Below are positions 6,430 through 8,457 of a stretch of DNA of 8,457 nucleotides, one piece after another (position 1 is the first letter of the stretch; every line of letters starts with the position of its first letter). The stretch is from Clostridiales bacterium (lineage in GTDB: Bacteria; Bacillota; Clostridia; Oscillospirales; Oscillospiraceae). The stretch is from positions 2,469 through 10,925 of the forward strand of contig JAHZEE010000038.1 in the NCBI GenBank assembly GCA_019421975.1, given 5' to 3'. The notes below the pieces were generated by a model. The model worked only from the letters and a program-made list of their open reading frames with translations. It ran no database searches and had not been told where the DNA came from. A program made the position numbers and the translations under genes.

Positions 6430-7345
6430 GGCTGCACCGCGACCTTTATGACATGCTCCTGCCGGCCCTCAAACGGCGCATAGGCCCGATCGAGGTCGGA
6501 CAGCGGGAAGGTGTGGGTGATGAGCGGCGTGGTGTCGAGCTGGCCGGCGGCAATCAGGCGCAGAATCTCCGCGCAGTCGCAGCCGTCCACACCGCCGGTT
6601 TTAAAGGTCAGATTTTTGCCGTACATCTGCGGCAGCGGCAGCACCTGCGGGCTGTCATACAGCGCCACAATGGTCACAATGGCGTTGGGCCGGGCGCACT
6701 GCCAGGCCAGACGGAAGGTCTGCTCGGTGCCTGCCACCTCCAGCACCACATCCGCGCCGCCGTGGTCGCTGTGGGTCAGGACGAAGTCGGAGACCTCCTC
6801 CGGCGTCACGGCAGATACCTGCGGGTAATGCGTCCGGACAAACTGCAGCCGTTGCGGGTCCTTCTCACATACAATGACGCGCCTGGGCCGGTGGAGCAGG
6901 ACGCACAGCAGGGTGCAAAGGCCGGTGGGGCCCGCGCCCAGGATGAGCACTGTGTCCTCCGGTGTGATCTCCGAGATGCGCGCCGCCCAGTAGCCGGTGG
7001 CCAGAATGTCGCCGACAAACAGGGCCTGCCGGTCTGTCACGCCGTCCGGAATCCGGCTCAGAAAAAGCAGGAGCCGCAGAAGGTCTCCACATTGACGGCC
7101 ACCCGGTCTCCGGGCCGCAGGGTGGTGACGGCCTTGCCGACCTGCCGCACGACGCCGACCATCTCATGGCCCACCGTGACGCCCGGCACAGCGCGGGGAA
7201 CGCTCCCGTGCTTGATATGTAGGTCACTGGTACAGATGCTGCTGAGCGTCACCTGGACAATGGCGTCGGTGTCGCACTGCAAAACGGGTTCCGGCTTTTC
7301 GAGCAGGGCAAATCTGCCCGGTTCAACATAGGTATAGGCCAGCAT
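6426..7345 (-). pseudogene. Zinc-dependent alcohol dehydrogenase, broken by internal deletion and frameshift
   Basis: Two reading frames together cover one medium-chain alcohol dehydrogenase. The N-terminal part (7058-7345, 95 residues) carries catalytic-zinc ligand candidates in ICTSDLH (C38, H43) and VGHE (H60, E61), plus the first two structural-zinc cysteines (C90, C93), and then meets TGA at 7058-7060. Homology resumes in another frame with LSRIPDGVTDRQAL (from about 7064; a GTG sits at 7040), followed by the nucleotide-binding loop GAGPTG and the C-terminal domain to TGA at 6426. Intact relatives of about 345 residues have near 37-38 more residues between CFF and LSRIPDG, including the last two structural-zinc cysteines. 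The missing length shifts the frame, so simple frameshifting could not restore the protein. The start at 7345 has AGGAGG 5 bases upstream, overlapping the Nudix stop. An assembly error at this point is the main alternative. Confidence 0.8.
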
Positions 7346-7354
7346 AGGCGCCTC

Positions 7355-7738
7355 CTAAAATATGGATTGGAGCCTGTGGAGAATCTGTGCATCCGCCGGA
7401 CAGAAGGAAAACTGCGGGATCTGCTCCGCCGTGATCCAGCGCAGCTGGGGATGCTCCAGATTCTGCAGAGCTCCGGATACAATGGTTGCATAAAAGAGCG
7501 TCAGATGGATGGTGCGCTCGGGATAGGCGTGGGTCAGCTCGGCAAAGGGGGCGCCCACACGGACCGTCACCCCCAGCTCCTCCCGGCACTCGCGGACCAG
7601 CGCCTGCTCCGGCAGCTCGCCGGGCTCCACCTTCCCGCCGGCAAACTCCCACAGCAGGCCCTGCGCCTTGCCGGCTGGCCGCTGACAGATTAAAAACCGA
7701 TCGCCCTGTACAATCAGGGCTGCGACAACCTGTGTCAT
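7355..7738 (-). CDS. MutT-type Nudix hydrolase
   Basis: This is a 127-residue single-domain Nudix protein. The Nudix box is complete at residues 35-57 (GX5EX7REUXEEXGU): G35, E41, R49, E50, E53, E54 and G56, the residues that bind the divalent metals. The upstream VVAALIV, ICQRP and GLLWEFAGG segments fit the MutT/8-oxo-dGTP or CTP pyrophosphohydrolase group, which cleaves nucleoside triphosphates to monophosphates plus diphosphate. Exact substrate cannot be read from sequence. The start at 7738 was preferred because GAGGGG lies 6 bases upstream and the family begins shortly before VVAALI. The in-frame ATG at 7762 has GGAGG directly against it with no spacing and would overlap mscL. It starts 10 bases after the mscL stop and ends with TAG embedded in the ribosome site of the dehydrogenase. 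Confidence 0.85.
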   Translation of the reverse strand: MTQVVAALIVQGDRFLICQRPAGKAQGLLWEFAGGKVEPGELPEQALVRECREELGVTVRVGAPFAELTHAYPERTIHLTLFYATIVSGALQNLEHPQLRWITAEQIPQFSFCPADAQILHRLQSIF

Positions 7739-7748
7739 GGCGAGCCCC

Positions 7749-8171
7749 TCACTTCCGTCCATCCTCCAAAAGGTCCCGGATCTGGCGCAGCAGCAGGACC
7801 TCCTCCGGCGGCGCAGGCGGCTCGGGCGCAGGTGCAGCTGCTTGCTTCCGGTGAAACCGGTTGATGGTCCGAATGGCCAGAAAGACCACCAGAGAGATCA
7901 ATAGAAAGTCCACGACGCTCTGCAGGAAGTTTCCATAGTAGATGGCGGCCTCCGCCGTATCTGCCGTGGCCGGTGTGATGACATATTTCAGATCTGTAAA
8001 GTCGATGCCGCCAAAGAGCCAGCCGATCAGCGGCATGACCAGATCGTTGACCAGGGAATTGACGATGGCGGTGAAGGCACTTCCAATGATGACGCCGACT
8101 GCCAGATCCACCACATTGCCGCGGGAGAGAAAGGTTTTAAACTCCGCCAAAAAACCAGAGTCTTTTTTCAT
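7749..8171 (-). CDS. mscL: Large-conductance mechanosensitive channel MscL
   Basis: The 140-residue protein matches MscL over its full length: an amphipathic N-terminal helix (FLAEFKTFLSRGN), TM1 with the signature GNVVDLAVGVIIGSAF (18-33) and VNDLVMPLIG (41-50), a periplasm-side-type loop (about 52-75) and TM2 (about 76-104). A Pro/Ala linker (111-122) and a C-terminal helix (123-138) follow. MscL assembles as a pentamer in the cytoplasmic membrane and opens under extreme tension, releasing solutes during osmotic downshock. AAAGGAGG (8182-8189) lies 10 bases upstream of the ATG. It is first in the operon with the Nudix, dehydrogenase and lipoprotein genes and has its own promoter. Confidence 0.95.
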   Translation of the reverse strand: MKKDSGFLAEFKTFLSRGNVVDLAVGVIIGSAFTAIVNSLVNDLVMPLIGWLFGGIDFTDLKYVITPATADTAEAAIYYGNFLQSVVDFLLISLVVFLAIRTINRFHRKQAAAPAPEPPAPPEEVLLLRQIRDLLEDGRK

Positions 8172-8208
8172 AGGATCTCATCCTCCTTTGTCTTGCTAGT
8201 ATGGCCCG

Positions 8209-8232
8209 GATCCCCGCCGTTCAGCAGGGATC
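8209..8232 (-). promoter_or_regulatory. Stem-loop at the 5' end of the mscL mRNA
   Basis: GATCCCTGC and GCGGGGATC form a nine-base-pair stem with one G-U wobble around a six-base TGAACG loop. It begins at or next to the predicted transcription start (about 8233). No T tract follows, so it is not an intrinsic terminator. Hairpins at an mRNA 5' end are known to slow 5'-dependent decay; that role here is inference. Confidence 0.4.
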
Positions 8233-8239
8233 TGATGCT

Positions 8240-8268
8240 ACTGTAACAGATTTTTGGAAAAATGGCAA
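8240..8268 (-). promoter_or_regulatory. Promoter of the mscL operon
   Basis: On the minus strand TTGCCA (8263-8268) and TACAGT (8240-8245) are 17 bases apart, with a predicted start near 8233 and a leader of about 60 bases. It lies 20 bases downstream of the terminator that ends the preceding leftward gene, so the mscL operon appears transcriptionally independent. No other promoter was evident within the four-gene unit. Confidence 0.65.
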
Positions 8269-8288
8269 TTCCGTCAGGGTGCCGGCAC

Positions 8289-8322
8289 AAAAAATGCGTG
8301 GGGCGCCATTGGCGCCCCACGC
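8289..8322 (-). terminator. Intrinsic terminator of the partial right-edge gene
   Basis: On the minus strand GCGTGGGGCGCC and GGCGCCCCACGC form a perfect 12-base stem with a three-base loop (8296-8322), followed by A and six T (8295-8289). It begins 14 bases after the stop of the right-edge gene. In the rightward direction the following sequence is GTTCTTGTTT, so it could act weakly in that direction too. Confidence 0.9.
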
Positions 8323-8335
8323 GTTCTTGTTTGAT

Positions 8336-8457
8336 TCAGAAGGGGACATGCTCCACATGCTCCAGCCCCACATTGCGAAAGACCTCGTCCCAGCAGGTAA
8401 ATCCCTCCGGGATCCGATCCCAGGGCTCCGCCGCCCGGATGCCGCGGATGGCCAGGC
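8336..8457 (-). CDS. C-terminal end of an unidentified leftward gene (partial)
   Basis: A reading frame entering from the right edge encodes 39 residues (beginning LAIRGIRAAEPW, ending EHVEHVPF) before TGA at 8336-8338. It keeps neighbour-like codon use and is followed directly by a strong terminator, which supports a real gene end. The fragment is rich in charged residues and has two Trp and one Cys, with no membrane segment. I do not recognise the family from this fragment. Confidence 0.6.
   Translation of the reverse strand, partial: LAIRGIRAAEPWDRIPEGFTCWDEVFRNVGLEHVEHVPF

Noticed and set aside
7041..7075. Programmed -1 frameshift in the alcohol dehydrogenase at the T-run (CTTTTTCTGA)
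   Set aside because: A -1 slip would join the frames, but about 37-38 family residues including two zinc cysteines would still be missing, and the heptamer does not fit the standard slippery pattern.
7739..7762. Earlier Nudix start at 7762
   Set aside because: Its GGAGG abuts the ATG with no spacing and it overlaps mscL; the ATG at 7738 has properly spaced GAGGGG.
1..8457. CRISPR array, insertion sequence, attachment site, tRNA or rRNA
   Set aside because: No regularly spaced repeat family, transposase frame, terminal inverted repeats or RNA gene pattern was seen on either strand by eye.

Overview
The window looks like chromosomal DNA of a GC-rich, Gram-positive, anaerobe-type Bacillota, most likely a clostridial lineage close to Oscillospiraceae. 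This is inferred from strong AGGAGG-type ribosome binding sites, sigma-A type promoters, a CsaB-type pyruvyltransferase, a DUF4330 protein and a YtvI-like spore-associated membrane protein. No tRNA, rRNA, CRISPR array, transposase or phage gene was seen.

Left part (1-4523): a cell-surface polysaccharide locus read outward from one short control region. Leftward, a 739-residue protein joins a GT4 glycosyltransferase to a CsaB pyruvyltransferase. Its stop codon overlaps the start of a further leftward gene that runs off the window. Rightward, a DUF4330 single-pass membrane protein and an O-antigen ligase/polymerase (Wzy_C) overlap by 8 bases. Together they plausibly build, pyruvylate and polymerise or attach a secondary cell-wall polysaccharide, the ligand that SLH-domain surface proteins bind. 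No SLH gene lies in the window, so this role is inferred. The 145-base control region holds two good promoters that face each other and a perfect 14-base direct repeat placed on both of them.

Middle (4524-5839): a consensus TTGACA-17-TATAAT promoter, a structured leader of about 118 bases with a strong hairpin, a YtvI/AI-2E family membrane protein, and a strong intrinsic terminator.

Right part (5839-8268): a compact leftward operon under one promoter: mscL, a MutT-type Nudix hydrolase, a zinc alcohol dehydrogenase, and a small lipoprotein. The dehydrogenase is broken. About 37-38 codons covering the structural-zinc loop are missing and the frame is shifted, so it is called a pseudogene. The lipoprotein start overlaps its stop (ATGA), so the break may also lower lipoprotein translation.

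Right edge (8289-8457): the C-terminal 39 residues of an unidentified leftward gene, followed by its terminator, which insulates the mscL promoter. No gene-free stretch exceeds 300 bases; the longest are 2233-2377 and 4524-4704, both described below.
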